From Kitasatospora purpeofusca (lineage in GTDB: Bacteria > Actinomycetota > Actinomycetes > Streptomycetales > Streptomycetaceae), in NCBI RefSeq assembly GCF_000718025.1, contig NZ_JODS01000047.1, forward strand, positions 1 to 64,000: a DNA stretch of 64,000 nt. Direction: 5' to 3'. The position numbers and the translations under genes are program-made. The notes under the pieces were generated by a model. That model worked only from the letters and a program-made list of their open reading frames with translations. It ran no database searches and was not told the DNA's origin. Positions 63,106-64,000 of this stretch are shown one piece after another; positions within the stretch are counted from its first letter, which is position 1, and every line of letters begins with the position of its first letter.

Positions 63106-64000
63106 ATACCGCCAGCGGGTGACGGCGGCCAGCCGCTCGGGAGAGGCGCCGGCGTACTGCTCGGCCTCGGCCTGGCGGACGGCCAGCACCGCTTCGAACA
63201 GCGGCTCGCCGAGCGCCTCCCGGAGCACGGCGGAGCCCCGGTAGGCGGCGAGCGCCTCGGCCGGGTCGGCCGGCAGCCGGGGGACGGTACCGGGCTCGGC
63301 CAGGGACGGGTCCCCGGTGGACTCCGGCGGCAGCGCGAGCCGCTGCTCCCGCCCGGCGAGGCCGGCGGCGATCACCGCGCCGACCGCCAGGTAGGGGTTG
63401 GCGGTGGCGTCGAAGCACTTGATCTCGGCGTTGGCGGCGGAGGACCGCTCGCCGGTGGAGCCGGTGACCAGGCGGAGCGCGGCCTCGCGGTTCTCCAGGC
63501 CCCAGCACTGGTAGGCCCCGGCCCAGTGCGAGGGGACGAGCCGCAGATAGCCGGCCGGGCTGGAGCAGCCGAGCACCAGCAGCTCGGGCAGCGCGCCGAG
63601 CACCCCGGCCAGGAAGCCCTCGGCCTCGGCGGTCAGCCCGTGCGGGCCGGGGCCGCCGTGCGCGAGGTTGCGCCCCTCGCGCCAGAGGCTGAGGTGGAGG
63701 TGGCCGCCGTTTCCGACCCCGCCGGCCTCGACCGCCGGGGCGAAGGAGACCCGCAGGCCGTGCCGGGCGGAGACGGCGCGGACGGTGTGCCGGACCAGCA
63801 CCGAGGTGTCGGCGGCCTCGACCGGGCCCTCCGGGGCGACCGAGACCTCGAACTGCCCGGGCGCGTACTCGGGGTGGATCTGGAGCACGGTCAGGCCCTG
63901 CTCGCCGAGGGCACGCAGGACGTCGCGCAGGTAGTCCGAGAGGTCGGTGAGCCGCTGCATGCCGTAGGCCGGGCCGGCCGTCGGGTAGCGGGGCTCCTCC
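63103..64000 (-). CDS. Glutamine-synthetase family protein, truncated by the right window edge
   Basis: About 298 residues are visible and the frame continues past 64000 without a start; the ATG at 63960 is internal. Catalytic C-terminal features are GQFEVSVAPEGPVEAADTSV, VGNGGHLHLSLW (glutamate/ammonium site), CWGLENREAALRLVTGS and EIKCFDATANPYLAVGAVIA. The N-terminal beta-grasp domain is off the edge. It resembles gamma-glutamyl ligases of the FluG/GlnA3-4 type more than the housekeeping GlnA, whose C-terminus is different. Its TAG stop uses the TA target and the G of the inserted element. Confidence 0.92.
   Translation of the reverse strand, partial: EEPRYPTAGPAYGMQRLTDLSDYLRDVLRALGEQGLTVLQIHPEYAPGQFEVSVAPEGPVEAADTSVLVRHTVRAVSARHGLRVSFAPAVEAGGVGNGGHLHLSLWREGRNLAHGGPGPHGLTAEAEGFLAGVLGALPELLVLGCSSPAGYLRLVPSHWAGAYQCWGLENREAALRLVTGSTGERSSAANAEIKCFDATANPYLAVGAVIAAGLAGREQRLALPPESTGDPSLAEPGTVPRLPADPAEALAAYRGSAVLREALGEPLFEAVLAVRQAEAEQYAGASPERLAAVTRWRY

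Overview
The window reads as a stretch of a high-GC actinomycete chromosome, almost certainly a member of the Streptomycetaceae (Streptomyces or Kitasatospora). The reasons are very high GC with strong third-position bias, several starts that look leaderless (a TANNNT -10 box 6-10 nt before ATG/GTG), a Streptomyces-type rRNA leader at the left edge, and families typical of the group: the Asp23/AmaP/DUF6286 cluster, an SGM_5486-like peptide beside a CynX-type MFS transporter, and an FHA-ABC transporter. No tRNA, CRISPR array, prophage or intact transposase was found. All identifications come from reading motifs by eye; no search was run.

Layout, left to right. 1-0.36 kb: leader of a minus-strand rRNA operon whose 16S gene lies beyond the left edge. 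0.36-9.5 kb: tyrS, an HNH nuclease, a PQQ-propeller membrane protein, a PCD/DUF1272/TauE group, an NfeD-SPFH operon, an ABC ATPase and a conserved unknown. 9.5-16.4 kb: a two-component system, an FHA-ABC exporter, serB and a SixA phosphatase. 16.5-22.6 kb: an MFS transporter and a GntR regulator, divergent, followed by a three-gene translationally coupled operon that starts with a WXG100/Esx-like protein. 22.6-36.9 kb: fabG-fabI, a metallo-beta-lactamase, tldD-tldE, kptA, DUF3099, moaA, acetate symporter genes with a Crp-like site, an alcohol dehydrogenase, an exonuclease and SURF1. 36.9-38.6 kb: a MerR-thioredoxin pair and a short-chain dehydrogenase lacking its usual Tyr.

38.7-41.4 kb is a six-gene Asp23 (alkaline-shock-like) envelope operon. 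Behind its promoter (41.5-41.9 kb) lies about 520 bp without genes. It holds two compound inverted repeats built from the palindrome ACTTTGCAAAGT, a fifth lone copy, two near-identical terminator hairpins and 8-bp tandem repeats; this is the least explained structure in the window. Then come a crotonase, a small HTH protein, and an ABC-F protein preceded by a possible leaderless 7-residue leader peptide and a 26-bp palindrome.

46.5-58.2 kb is a probable extracellular polysaccharide locus: a secreted GH26-like hydrolase facing a seven-gene operon (initiating sugar transferase, O-antigen-ligase-like polymerase, MurJ/Wzx-like flippase, polysaccharide deacetylase, GT4, Wzz-like protein, FemAB/GNAT-like protein), plus a second GT4 with its own promoter. 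58.3-61.4 kb holds a SRPBCC protein, a HipA-like kinase and a secreted subtilase. 61.7-64 kb holds a split FluG-like pair (glutamine-synthetase-like and amidohydrolase) separated by a 251-bp MITE-like element with 23-bp terminal inverted repeats. The element sits exactly at the stop codon of the synthetase gene.
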